In this document: piece by piece, positions 51,297-59,474 of the stretch
Layout: each line of letters starts with the position of its first letter
Numbering within the stretch: position 1 is the stretch's first letter
Assembly: GCF_011764545.1 (NCBI RefSeq)
Contig: NZ_AP022870.1
Span: 4,944,001 to 5,008,000, forward strand
Direction of reading: 5' to 3'
DNA length: 64,000 nucleotides
From: Phytohabitans flavus
GTDB lineage: Bacteria; Actinomycetota; Actinomycetes; Mycobacteriales; Micromonosporaceae
Program-made: the position numbers and the translations under genes
The notes under the pieces: model-generated
Told to the model about the DNA's origin: nothing
The model's database searches: none
The model's input: only the letters and a program-made list of their open reading frames with translations

Positions 51297-51381
51297 CATT
51301 TCGGTGGTCGGCCTGGCTTCTGGCCCTTGGGCAGCAACACCTCCAGCACCGGCCCCGCGCGCTGTCAACCAGCCGCCGCAT
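51297..51381 (-). pseudogene. IS5-family transposase N-terminal scrap
   Basis: Reading left, ATG at 51381 gives MRRLVDSAR. One frame over, the next codons read GPVLEVLLPKGQKPGRPPK, closely matching the N-terminus of IS5-family transposases (WAVLEPLLPKG.KPGRPP.W). Homology stops right after GRPPK, so nearly the whole DDE domain is missing. It sits between the HNH gene and the B block. The flanking DNA to 51143 shows nothing else recognisable. Confidence 0.5.
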
Positions 51382-51408
51382 GACCGGGCCCGGCAGGCGC
51401 GCCCAGGG

Positions 51409-51544
51409 TGGGCTTGGACCGCGGACCCGGCAGCGGAGGTCGGGGATCTCGGCGAGCGCCAGCGAGCCGCCGACCGCAGCGGTGCCCGCGGGAGCATACG
51501 GTCCGCCACTGACGCGGACCGGGGCAAATATCCATCTCAAGAAA
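51409..51544 (+). repeat. Dispersed intergenic element, block B (right of HNH gene)
   Basis: About 135 bp starting TGGGCTTGGACCGCGGACCC and ending GACGCGGACCGGGGCAAATA then CCATCTCAAGAAA. It is closely similar to 41525-41662 and to the inverted copy at 60760-60905. It ends 5 bp before the CapA-like gene stop. Confidence 0.75.
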
Positions 51545-51549
51545 GGCGA

Positions 51550-52775
51550 TCAGAGGACCAGGCCGGCCTGCTGGCCGCCCCGGCTGAACAGGTATCCGCG
51601 GATCCGGTCCATCGCCGCTTGATAGGTTTTCCGCCGGCTCTGCGGAATCTTGGGGTCGGCGAGTGCGCGGGAAAGCTCGACCAAGCGGATATCCGGTTCT
51701 AGGTCGACCCAGGTAGGGATCGCCTCAATCTTCGTCACCTTCCACCGCTTCGGGGCCTGCTCGGTGAAGGTGGCGCGGGCCATGATCCCTTCGCGGTTGC
51801 CGTTGATGGGCTTTTCATGCCGGGCGAGTTCGTTGCCCATCCCGTAGACCACCCACTTGCCGCCGATCTGCTCGATCGGTTGCACGACGTGCGCGTGGTG
51901 CCCAAGGATCAGATCGATGTCCGGGGAGGCGATCAGCGTCCGGGCCAAGCTCTGCTGATCGGCGTCGGGCTCGTGTTGGTACTCGGTGCCCCAGTGCAGG
52001 CTGAGCACGACGATCTCGGCACCGGCGGCACGCGCCCGCTTCGCCATGTCGATGACCCTGGCCGGTTCGATCTTGTTGGCCAGCCATTCCTTGCCCGGCG
52101 GTCGGCTCAGCCCGTTGAAGTGCGAGGTGTACGCCAGATGGGCCACCTTGACACCCTGGACCGTGTACAGCAGCGGGGTGTTCGCCTGCTCAGCGCTGCG
52201 GGAGGTGCCGGTGTGGCCGAGCTTCGCCGCTTCGAACGCCTCGATCGTCCGGACCACGCCCGCCTCGCCCTTGTCGATCGAGTGGTTGGAGGCCGTGGAG
52301 CAGCCGTCGTATCCGGCCTGCTTCACACCCTGTAGCACCTGGGGAGGCGTGCTGAAGGTCGGGAACCCCTCGAACGGCCCGGCGGGACCGGCGAGCGGCG
52401 TTTCCAGGTGGCAGAGCGCCAGGTCGGCGCCGGAAATGGTTTGGCTCACCTGCTGGAACATCGGGAAGAAGTCGAATCCATCGGTGGTGGAGTCGCGCTG
52501 CGCCTGTTGCCATACCGGTGGGTGGACGAGCAGGTCACCGGCGCCGAGGACGGTGAGTGTCCGGTCGCGGGCTGGCGCGCTCGTCGCCGGTGTCGGTGTC
52601 GGACCAACCCATTCGACCGCCCCCTGTCGTCGGGGAGCGCCGGCGGCGCCGAGCGCGGAAAGACCAGCCAGGCGGCGCCGGAGGCAACGAGCGCGACGCC
52701 GGCGACCAGCGCCACGGCGACAAGCTGGCCGCGGCGACGGCGGCTAAGGCGACGCTTACCATCCCATACGGGCAC
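51550..52775 (-). CDS. CapA/PGA-cap family protein (apparent frameshift)
   Basis: This is about 408 residues. The likely start is GTG 52775, giving WDGKRRLSRRRRGQ and a membrane segment (LVAVALVAGVALVASGAAWL). The frame breaks in a C-run (52620-52624); one extra base joins LPDDRGAVEWVGPTPTP to TLTVLGAGDLLVHPPVWQQA. The body matches the CapA metallophosphatase-like fold: GADLALCHLETPL, GYDGCSTASNHSIDKGEAG, VVLSLHWGTEYQHEPD, IDLILGHHAHVVQPIEQI and GNELARH. CapA proteins act in poly-gamma-glutamate export, but many actinobacterial members have unknown roles. No capB/C is nearby. Confidence 0.8.
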
Positions 52776-52884
52776 GGCGCAAGAATAAGGCTCAGGCACC
52801 CGCCTGCGGCACGGATCTTCAGGACGAGCAAGCGGGCCGGGCGCCCGTGGCGGACCAGGGCGCCCGACGGCTAGGGCGAGGCGG

Positions 52885-54501
52885 TCAGAGTGGGGGGAGG
52901 ACTTGGGCCACCCGGGTCGCCATCGCTTGGTACCCCGGGGCGTTGGGGTGGAACGAGTCGGCCAGCGGTGAGGTGAGGCCGTTAGCCCATACACCGCTGG
53001 CGCTACAGAGCCGGTGGCCGCGGAAGAGCTCCAGCCCGTTGACGTAAACGACACGGGAGTCGCCCGTGGCCACGACGGCGTCCCGGATCATCCGGTCGGT
53101 CTGGACGGTCGCGGCGTAGATCGCTCTCCGTTCGCTTTCGATGAGGTTGCTGCCCAGGTCCGGGCAACGGTCCTGGGCCGGCGGCGGGTCCGCGGAGTCG
53201 TCGGGGTTGGGCACGACGGCCGGGTAGCTCAGCACCATGAGTTTGCCGCTGGGGTGCATCTCCGCCCTGATCTGCCGGTACAGGGCCGTGAGCTGGACCT
53301 GTACCTGGGAAAGCTCTTGTGGGGTGACCAACGGTCCCCCTCCGGAGCAGTCGGCGCCCAGATAGCAGCCGGTGAGCTTGGCCGCGAAGCCGAGGTCGTT
53401 GCCGCCGATGGTCAGCGTGACGAGCCGGGTGTGCGGCTGTATCGCGTCCAGCTGGGGTGGCACGCCGGGGTGCTGGCTCGCGTACAGGTCGATGGTCTTC
53501 GCGCCATGACACGCCGCCAGGGTGGGCCGGTCCACCGGCAGTCCCGGCAGGAGTGTCCCCGTGATGAGGTTGGAGAAGGTCGCGGGCGACCGCCGGCACA
53601 ACGCGTCGGAGTACGGTGGCGCGCCGGTGCCTGAGGAGTACGAGTCACCCAGTGCGACATGCCGGATCACCGGGGGCTGAAGCCCGGTCCCGAACGGCCC
53701 GGTGCCCACCACGATGTGCAGCAGGTCCGTGCCGAGACCCTCGCACAGCAGGTAGCGCAACCCTGGAATGGGGAAGCAGCCGCCCCAGTAGACCCCGATC
53801 GGAGCCAACAGGTACAGCTCGAAGGCGATCTCCACGTTGCGGCCGCCGTCGAAGAGCTCAGCGGGGATGCCGACGCCGCCCGAGCTCGCGCCGTAGTAGG
53901 TCTGCCCGTACGAGCGGGGCGCCGAGGTATAGAGCAACTGGCCGTCGAAGCGACCGCGGTCGATCACGCCGGTGGCGATGTAGGCCGCGTCGAGCCAGAA
54001 GTTGCAGCCGAACTCCGCCAGGTAGGAGACACTCGCCGCGTAGTTGGTCTGATTGGGGGTGCCGCTGACGGAGGTGCTCCGCGTGATCGCTTCGGTGCAG
54101 TACAGCCCGGTTGGCGGGTCGTCGGGCCCGGCCTGCGGCGACGCGCCCCGCAAGGTTGGCATGTCGGCCCTGCGGATCGCCGCGCGGGCCGCGCCGTCCG
54201 CCTTGAGCGTGGCGCCGGGACCCTTCGTGGCACCCGACAGCGCCTTGGGCTGAGTAGGGCTCAGCGGTGTCGCGAACGGCGTGATCTCTTTGGTGGTGCG
54301 GGGAAGGGTCACCGGGTCGGGTGTCTGGATTTCGGGCTGCCAACCTTCGCCCCGCGCGGCTGGTAGGGCCGCGGCGCCGTCACCGGCGGCCGGCGTCCCG
54401 GCCAGCGCGGGTTGTGCGCTGACGAGTAGCCCGCCGATGACCACAACCGCGGCGAGTAACCGCATACGCCGTCCTGGTGACACGGCTCTACGTGATGTCA
54501 C
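52885..54501 (-). CDS. Secreted SGNH/GDSL hydrolase with extra N-terminal domain
   Basis: This is a 538-residue protein. The GTG at 54501 is chosen because a perfect AGGAGG lies six bases upstream and the signal peptide follows (RLLAAVVVIGGLLVSAQPALA). Residues about 130-285 form an uncharacterised beta-rich domain with cysteines. The C-terminal SGNH lipase domain shows HVALGDSYSSGTG (Ser), AACHGAKTIDLYA (block II), TLTIGGNDLGFAAK (block III, Asn) and DSFHPNAPGYQAMA (Asp-His). It is likely an extracellular esterase or lipase. It is downstream of the MFS gene, separated by 136 bp. Confidence 0.85.
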   Translation of the reverse strand: MTSRRAVSPGRRMRLLAAVVVIGGLLVSAQPALAGTPAAGDGAAALPAARGEGWQPEIQTPDPVTLPRTTKEITPFATPLSPTQPKALSGATKGPGATLKADGAARAAIRRADMPTLRGASPQAGPDDPPTGLYCTEAITRSTSVSGTPNQTNYAASVSYLAEFGCNFWLDAAYIATGVIDRGRFDGQLLYTSAPRSYGQTYYGASSGGVGIPAELFDGGRNVEIAFELYLLAPIGVYWGGCFPIPGLRYLLCEGLGTDLLHIVVGTGPFGTGLQPPVIRHVALGDSYSSGTGAPPYSDALCRRSPATFSNLITGTLLPGLPVDRPTLAACHGAKTIDLYASQHPGVPPQLDAIQPHTRLVTLTIGGNDLGFAAKLTGCYLGADCSGGGPLVTPQELSQVQVQLTALYRQIRAEMHPSGKLMVLSYPAVVPNPDDSADPPPAQDRCPDLGSNLIESERRAIYAATVQTDRMIRDAVVATGDSRVVYVNGLELFRGHRLCSASGVWANGLTSPLADSFHPNAPGYQAMATRVAQVLPPL

Positions 54502-54637
54502 TGCCCACCTCCTAGCATCATGTGATCGACGTATGACGATCAGCGAGAGGGATGCGCAGTCATGCAACCAATCGCCGACCAGACGAATACGACCCGTAGC
54601 CGATTCGTGTCCGAAGTTGCGCGATGACGCAGCCCAG

Positions 54638-55819
54638 TCACTTGGCGGGCTCGGGGGGCCGTGGTGCGATCGCCTGGAGCAGCGGTAGCGCCATGAGCAA
54701 GGCGGTCCCGGTCAGCGCGACCGTGACCCACACCGGCCCCAGCTCGCCGGCCGCGACGGCGAGGGCCGCCGCCGCGAGGGCCGGGCCGGCGGCGGCTCCG
54801 ACGTTGAGTGCCGCGGTCGCGTACGAACCACCCATGGTCGGGGCACCCGCGGACTCGTAGAGCACGCGTGCGATCAAGGTGCTTCCCACGGCGAAGGCCA
54901 GGGCGCCCTGCGTGAAGACAAGGCCGAGCAGCGCCACGGGATGAGCAGCGAGGATCGCCAGCGCGACCCAGCCCAGCAGCAGCAAGGCTCCTCCCGCGGC
55001 GATGGTGAGGCCGGGACGCTGGTCGGAGAGGCGTCCCGCGACCGTGACGCCGATGAAGGATCCGACGCCGAAAAGCACCAGGGCCAGCGAGACCCACAGC
55101 TCGCCCAGACCGGCGGTAACGGTCACGATCGGTGCCAGGAAGGTGAAGGTGGCGAACGTGCCGGCATTGACCAGCGCGGCAAGCAGCATGGCCAGGACCA
55201 GCCTGGGCGAGGTGAGCTGGGCCAGCTCTGATCGCAGAGACGGGCCAGCGATCAGGCCGGACGATGCATTGACGGATCGATCGGGAATTCCTTTAGCGAT
55301 ACCGAAAGCGGCGGGAACGCAAAGCAGCGCGATCGCCCAAAAGGTCGCCCGCCAGCCCAGCGCTGTGCCGAGCAGCGCCCCAGCCGGCACACCGGCGACG
55401 GTGGCCACCGTCGTACCCGACAGCAGGACCGCCAGAGCCCGGCCCTTCTGATCCGCGGCCACGACCCTGGTCGCTGCGCTGAGCGCAACCGCCAGGAAGC
55501 CGGCGTTGGCCAAAGCAGCCACGACACGAGTGGCGAATAGGACGGAGAAGGTCGGGGTGATCGCGCCGACAACGTGACAGACAGCGAAGATGAGTACGCA
55601 CGCGAGAAGTGCGGTCCGTGCTGGCCACCGGCGAGCAAGGGCGGCCAGGCCGGGTGCGCCGACGACCATACCGACCGCGAAGGCCGAGGTCAGCAGGCCG
55701 GCGGCCCCGACCGAGACGTCGAGGCTGGCGGCGATTTCCGGCACGAGGCCGGCAAGCATGAATTCCGAGGTGCCCATGGCGAAGACCGCCAGGGCAAGCA
55801 AGTAGAGCGCGAGAGGCAT
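54638..55819 (-). CDS. MFS drug exporter (Cml/Cmx type, DHA1)
   Basis: This 393-residue transporter with 12 membrane helices has the length and start of actinobacterial chloramphenicol exporters (ALYLLALAVFAMGTSEFMLA, then VGAAGLLTSAFAVGMVVGAP and ALARRWPARTALL). The motif-C-like GVPAGALLGTALGWRATFW is present. Resemblance to Cml/Cmx proteins is strong but the substrate is unproven, since the wider AraJ/YdhP-like group looks similar. An 18-codon leaderless upstream ORF lies 123 bp before the ATG, suggesting translation-linked induction. Confidence 0.85.
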   Translation of the reverse strand: MPLALYLLALAVFAMGTSEFMLAGLVPEIAASLDVSVGAAGLLTSAFAVGMVVGAPGLAALARRWPARTALLACVLIFAVCHVVGAITPTFSVLFATRVVAALANAGFLAVALSAATRVVAADQKGRALAVLLSGTTVATVAGVPAGALLGTALGWRATFWAIALLCVPAAFGIAKGIPDRSVNASSGLIAGPSLRSELAQLTSPRLVLAMLLAALVNAGTFATFTFLAPIVTVTAGLGELWVSLALVLFGVGSFIGVTVAGRLSDQRPGLTIAAGGALLLLGWVALAILAAHPVALLGLVFTQGALAFAVGSTLIARVLYESAGAPTMGGSYATAALNVGAAAGPALAAAALAVAAGELGPVWVTVALTGTALLMALPLLQAIAPRPPEPAK

Positions 55820-55942
55820 CCAGGACTCCGAGGCGAGAGAACGAACAGAAGACGTCTCGTCACCACGGCCAGACCCCAGGGCGCACCCAACAGACCGGCC
55901 CGCGCGGAAGCGACGGGCAGGGAGGGCTAGGAACTCAGATGT

Positions 55943-55999
55943 TCAGGGGCTGGCGGCGTGACCGAAAGCCCCCAAAGTGGATGCCTCAGGGCTCGACAT
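55943..55999 (-). promoter_or_regulatory. Candidate leader peptide ORF upstream of MFS exporter
   Basis: The ATG at 55999 opens an 18-codon frame (MSSPEASTLGAFGHAASP) ending TGA at 55943, 123 bp upstream of the exporter. The ATG lies only six bases after a -10-like TAATGT, so the transcript would start at or near the AUG (leaderless). Antibiotic exporters in actinobacteria are often controlled by such upstream ORFs. Confidence 0.4.
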
Positions 56000-56005
56000 A
56001 GCCCC

Positions 56006-56035
56006 ACATTACTTAAAGGCCAGGCAATGATCCAA
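56006..56035 (-). promoter_or_regulatory. Candidate promoter of leader/MFS transcript
   Basis: On the minus strand TTGGAT (56035-56030) and TAATGT (56011-56006) are spaced by 18 bases in a locally AT-rich stretch. They match sigma-70-type -35/-10 elements reasonably well and sit just before the leader ORF. Confidence 0.4.
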
Positions 56036-56068
56036 TCTGTGTGGCGCGTCGCGCTGGAGCGGACTGTA

Positions 56069-56150
56069 TGTCGCGGATAGGGATCTAAACCAGAGAGATT
56101 GGGTGGCTACCGCGATGTCCGCGGTGGTCCGGACCGTCGCTCCCGCGGCT
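56069..56150 (+). repeat. Dispersed intergenic element, block A only
   Basis: This copy starts TGTCGCGGATAGGGATCT and contains the cleanest palindromes: ACCGCG-ATGTC-CGCGGT (56109-56125) directly followed by GGTCCGGACC (56126-56135). It ends at CCCGCGGC with no block B. The adjoining DNA to 56223 shows nothing else. Confidence 0.75.
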
Positions 56151-56223
56151 CACATCTTCACTAGGCAATGAATCCGCAGCCGCCATTGTGGACGGAGCCG
56201 ATGACCCCGAGGCCAGAAGGTCT

Positions 56224-56420
56224 CTAGGCCCGACTTTCGTGGTAGGTCCACATCTCGGCCATGCGGCCGTCCTTGACGCGCACCAGCCAGACCAGTTGGC
56301 GGGGCGAGCTAGGGGCTTGTGCTGCGCGGCCGGCCGCACCGACAACGGCGACGAGGTCGTCGTCGCCGACGATGGCGTCGATGTGGAAATGAAGGTCCGG
56401 GCGGGCTGCTCGCGTTGAAG
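56224..56420 (-). pseudogene. C-terminal fragment of a SnoaL-like (NTF2-fold) protein
   Basis: The frame ending at 56224 encodes ARPDLHFHIDAIVGDDDLVA and then RQLVWLVRVKDGRMAEMWTY, which fits the second half of SnoaL/ester-cyclase-like proteins. The N-terminal half is absent: upstream the frame runs into the neighbouring gene's coding region. No start with a ribosome site is visible, so it is probably a truncated remnant. Confidence 0.5.
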
Positions 56421-56422
56421 GC

Positions 56423-57945
56423 TCAGCGCAGGGCAGTGTGGGCGTCGGTGAAGAAGCGGTCGCGGTCGTCGCCGTGGGCGATTGCCGCGTTGTAGACGGC
56501 GTCGATCGCGGCGGCCAGCGGATCGTCATTCGCCAGGGCTAGCAGGGCGGGGAACGCGGCGGCCTGCTGGAGCATCTCGGTGACGCTGTGTATGCCGAAG
56601 GTTTTTGAGTCTATGCGCAGCGGGACGGTGGTGTGCGGCACCTCGGGATCGGACAGAAGCCGGTGGAACGCGGGGGCGCCGCCCTGCTCGGTGAAGGATG
56701 GCGGCAATGGGTGGTCGGCCTCGGCGGCGGCGAGCACCTCGGCAATCCACCCGATCCCCTCAAGCCCGGCCACACGCATCGCGCGGCGGGCCGCCCAGCA
56801 GGCTGCCTCGCGCTGCCGGGCGGCGGGCAGCGCGTCGATGCGGTCGAGGATCGGGCGGTCCATCCGGGCCAGGGACTGTGCCTGGCTCAGGAGCCCACGG
56901 ACACGATCCGACGGCGGTGGACCTCCCCACCGCTCGGCCTCGCGCTCGGCCCGCAGGCGGCGTGTCTTCTCGGCCTGCGCGGTCGCCTCGGCGGCCTGCC
57001 GACGCAACGTCTCCACCCACGGATACGGCCCGGCGGTGTCGAGCAGCTGGTCCCAGATCAGGCCCAGGGCGAAGGCGTGCCGGCCCAGCACTCCCTCGTG
57101 CCGCAGCGTGAAGCCGTCGGGGCCGGACGTCAGCCGTACCGTACTCGGCTCGTCGTCCGGCAGCGTGGCCAGCGGATGAGGGAAGATCGGCTCGTCGGCG
57201 GTGGCCCACGACCACCTCAGAGTCTCGCCGTCGACCCGCTCCAGCCGGACCTCCAGGTCGCCGGCGGGCAGCACTCCCACCGGGACCTCGACCGGCGCGG
57301 GCCGGTGGCGGACCACCGCCACCCGGGACAGGCCGGCGTCGTCCTCGTACGGGTCAAGTGGCAGCGGCGACAGCATGGCCGGACGGCCGGACGGCCGCGG
57401 TACAAGTGACAGCATCGCCCACTCGGCGGCCTTCGCCGGCTTCTGCTCCCAGTCGCGTCCCCCGGGTCGTCCAACACAGTGCGCCAAGGCGTCTCCTCCG
57501 ACACCGCCCAGACATGCAGCTCATGCTGCTCGGGCGGGTCGTCGTCGGTGCGTACCGTCTCGTGCAGGCGGTGACGCGCGTGCACCCGCACCCGAATCAG
57601 CCCGGGCGGGACGGCGACGTCGGTGAGAGCCTCCGCCGTGCCGCCCATCAGGCCGATCACCGACAGCAGGCCGCTGGGACACCAGAGCGTCGCCTCACTG
57701 ATCGCGTCCCAGCCGGCGTCGACATCCGCCGGAGGCCCGGGCAGGACACGGACGCGTGCCTCGATCCAGCCAGTGTGTATGCCGCAAAAACCGGTGAACT
57801 CATTCGGCCCGTTGACGTGCAGCAGGTCGTCGCCGAGGGCGTAGATCCCCACGCCGGACGCGCCCGGCACAGCGGTCACCTCGTATTGGCAGTGGCTGAC
57901 GGACAGCCGCGCCCAATCGGTCACAAACGTCGACATCGGGTCCAC
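56423..57945 (-). CDS. Hypothetical two-part protein (apparent frameshift)
   Basis: This is about 507 residues after adding one C to the run 57459-57463, which joins WRTVLDDPG to GRDWEQKPAKAAEWAML. The start is GTG 57945 or ATG 57936. Residues 1-160 are beta-rich (VTDWARLSVSHCQYEVTA, FTGFCGIHTGWIEARVRV). The rest has a beta-rich middle (GDLEVRLERVDGETLRWSWA) and a helical, Arg/Ala-rich C-terminus with a coiled-coil-like stretch (AAEATAQAEKTRRLRAEREA). No signal peptide, membrane segment or family I recognise. It looks cytoplasmic. Confidence 0.65.
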
Positions 57946-57990
57946 TCAGGAATCCTACGACCGTCCTCATCGGACCCGCGCCGTAACCGG

Positions 57991-58989
57991 CTACCCCACT
58001 TCGCTGGTGCTGTCACGCTCGACGAGCTCGACCGTGAACCGCTCCCGATGTCCGGGCGTGACGGTGCCGGTGAGCAGCATTCGCGTAGCGGCGGTGGCCA
58101 TCTCCTCGGTGGGCAGCCGCATCGTGGTCAGCGGCGGGTTGGTGCAGATCGCGACGACGTTGTCGTCGAAGCCAATGACGGACACATCCTCCGGTACCCG
58201 CCGGCCGGTGGCGGTGATCGCCTGTATCGCGCCGGCCGCCATCAGGTCGCAGGCGACGAACATGGCGTCGATGTCGGGGTGCTCGTCGAGTAGTCGCAGC
58301 GCCGCGGCGTGGCCGCCTTCGCGGGTGAAGCCGCCCGCGGTGCCGATGTCACGGAGCTTGAACGCGTTGATGGCACGCCGGTATCCGGAGCGCCGGGCGA
58401 TGGAGCAGGTGTTGAGGTCCGGGCCATGGATAGCGGCGATCCGCCGCCGCCCAAGGCTGTGCAGGTGTCGCACAGCGGCATAGGCGCCGCCGGCGTTGTC
58501 AGCCTCGACCACGGGCACGGACGGCGCCGTGGGCACGAGGGACACCACTTTGCGGCTGCGGTGCTGGAGTTGGGTGGCGAGGTCCGGGGTGGCGTTGGCC
58601 AGGATCGCACCGACGGTGAGGTCCGCCGCGATCGTGTCGATCCTGCCTGCCGCGTCCTCCTCGGCGACCACCTGGATGCGCAGCTGGACGTTCACGGTTT
58701 CCAGGGCGGTCACCACCCCGGCGAGGACTCGGCTGTAATACGGGTGCGCGCCGAGGGCGAGGTCCGGATTGTCGATGACCGCGATCAGGTCGACGGTGCG
58801 CTGGCGGCCAGAGGCCAGCGCCCGCGCGGTCTCGTTGGGGCGGTAGCCCAGATCCGCGATGGCCTGAGTAACGCGTCGCCGGAGCAGGTCAGACGCTCCG
58901 GGCGCATCGTTGATAACCCGCGAGGCGGTAGCGCGGGATACACCCGCGACGCGCGCCACATCCTCGATCGTCGGTCTCGAGCCGCTCAT
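57991..58989 (-). CDS. LacI-family transcriptional regulator
   Basis: This 332-residue repressor has a clear LacI HTH and hinge (TIEDVARVAGVSRATASRVI, then LRRRVTQAIADLGYRPNETA and RALASGRQRT) and a periplasmic-binding-protein-like effector domain (AIHGPDLNTCSIARRSGYRR, FVACDLMAAGAIQAI, VPEDVSVIGFDDNVVA). The ATG at 58989 is used because the HTH follows directly; a longer frame adds an unrelated Arg-rich stretch. A CebR-like operator lies 58 bp upstream, suggesting autoregulation and a sugar-utilisation target. The targets are not evident beside it. Confidence 0.9.
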   Translation of the reverse strand: MSGSRPTIEDVARVAGVSRATASRVINDAPGASDLLRRRVTQAIADLGYRPNETARALASGRQRTVDLIAVIDNPDLALGAHPYYSRVLAGVVTALETVNVQLRIQVVAEEDAAGRIDTIAADLTVGAILANATPDLATQLQHRSRKVVSLVPTAPSVPVVEADNAGGAYAAVRHLHSLGRRRIAAIHGPDLNTCSIARRSGYRRAINAFKLRDIGTAGGFTREGGHAAALRLLDEHPDIDAMFVACDLMAAGAIQAITATGRRVPEDVSVIGFDDNVVAICTNPPLTTMRLPTEEMATAATRMLLTGTVTPGHRERFTVELVERDSTSEVG

Positions 58990-59046
58990 GCCAACCACGC
59001 CTCCTGCGCCGCCGAGCCAACGGCGACACCCACCCCACGATAGGCG

Positions 59047-59060
59047 CGGGAGCGCTCTCA
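59047..59060. promoter_or_regulatory. CebR/LacI-type operator
   Basis: CGGGAGCGCTCTCA matches the CebR operator TGGGAGCGCTCCCA at 12 of 14 positions, with the central palindrome GAGCGCTC intact. It lies 58 bp upstream of the LacI-family gene, a normal autoregulatory position. Confidence 0.55.
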
Positions 59061-59373
59061 CGAGAAGCGGGGGTTTGATCAGACCGCGGTGGCTGGGCGT
59101 CCGCACACGATCAACAGCGCGACGGCGGCGGACGCGAGTTCGTGCGCACCGGCTACTCGGCCGGGATCGGCAGCAACGCCCTTAAAGGCTATAGATCGCC
59201 ACTCACGCTACCCCGGAAGACGGTTTCGGCGATCAAGTTCGATATCCAATTGAATCATGACGGTCATTATGATCGCCACTAAGGACGCCGACAGCCGCAG
59301 TGTAACAGCGACATCGCAGGCACCGGCGGTCGATCGCAAACCCGACACAGCAGGAATTGACGTCCTTGATTCA

Positions 59374-59403
59374 TTGACAGCCGTCTTCGCATATCGATAC
59401 GTT
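59374..59403 (+). promoter_or_regulatory. Candidate promoter of secreted protease
   Basis: TTGACA (59374-59379) and TACGTT (59398-59403) are separated by 18 bases, about 70 bp upstream of the protease ATG, in an AT-rich stretch. Confidence 0.4.
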
Positions 59404-59474
59404 TCCGGTGTCGCGATGAACCACGGGGGCGCTCCAGTTTTCGATCCGGGAATCGAAACACTGGGAAGGATTTC

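Larger units (their letters stand above)
58990..59474. other. 485-bp gap with operator and promoter, no gene supported
   Basis: This spacer between the divergent LacI and protease genes is more AT-rich than its surroundings, especially 59180-59470. It holds a CebR-like operator (59047-59060) and a sigma-70-like promoter (59374-59403). A short plus-strand open frame at 59257-59514 shows no family resemblance and runs into the protease gene, so it is not called. Confidence 0.5.

Noticed and set aside
51150..51383. 77-codon plus-strand ORF upstream of block B
   Set aside because: It lies in the HNH promoter region and antisense to the transposase scrap, with no ribosome site or similarity.
54638..55819. 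Firm call as a chloramphenicol resistance gene
   Set aside because: Resemblance to Cml/Cmx is good, but related MFS exporters share these motifs and the substrate cannot be read from sequence.
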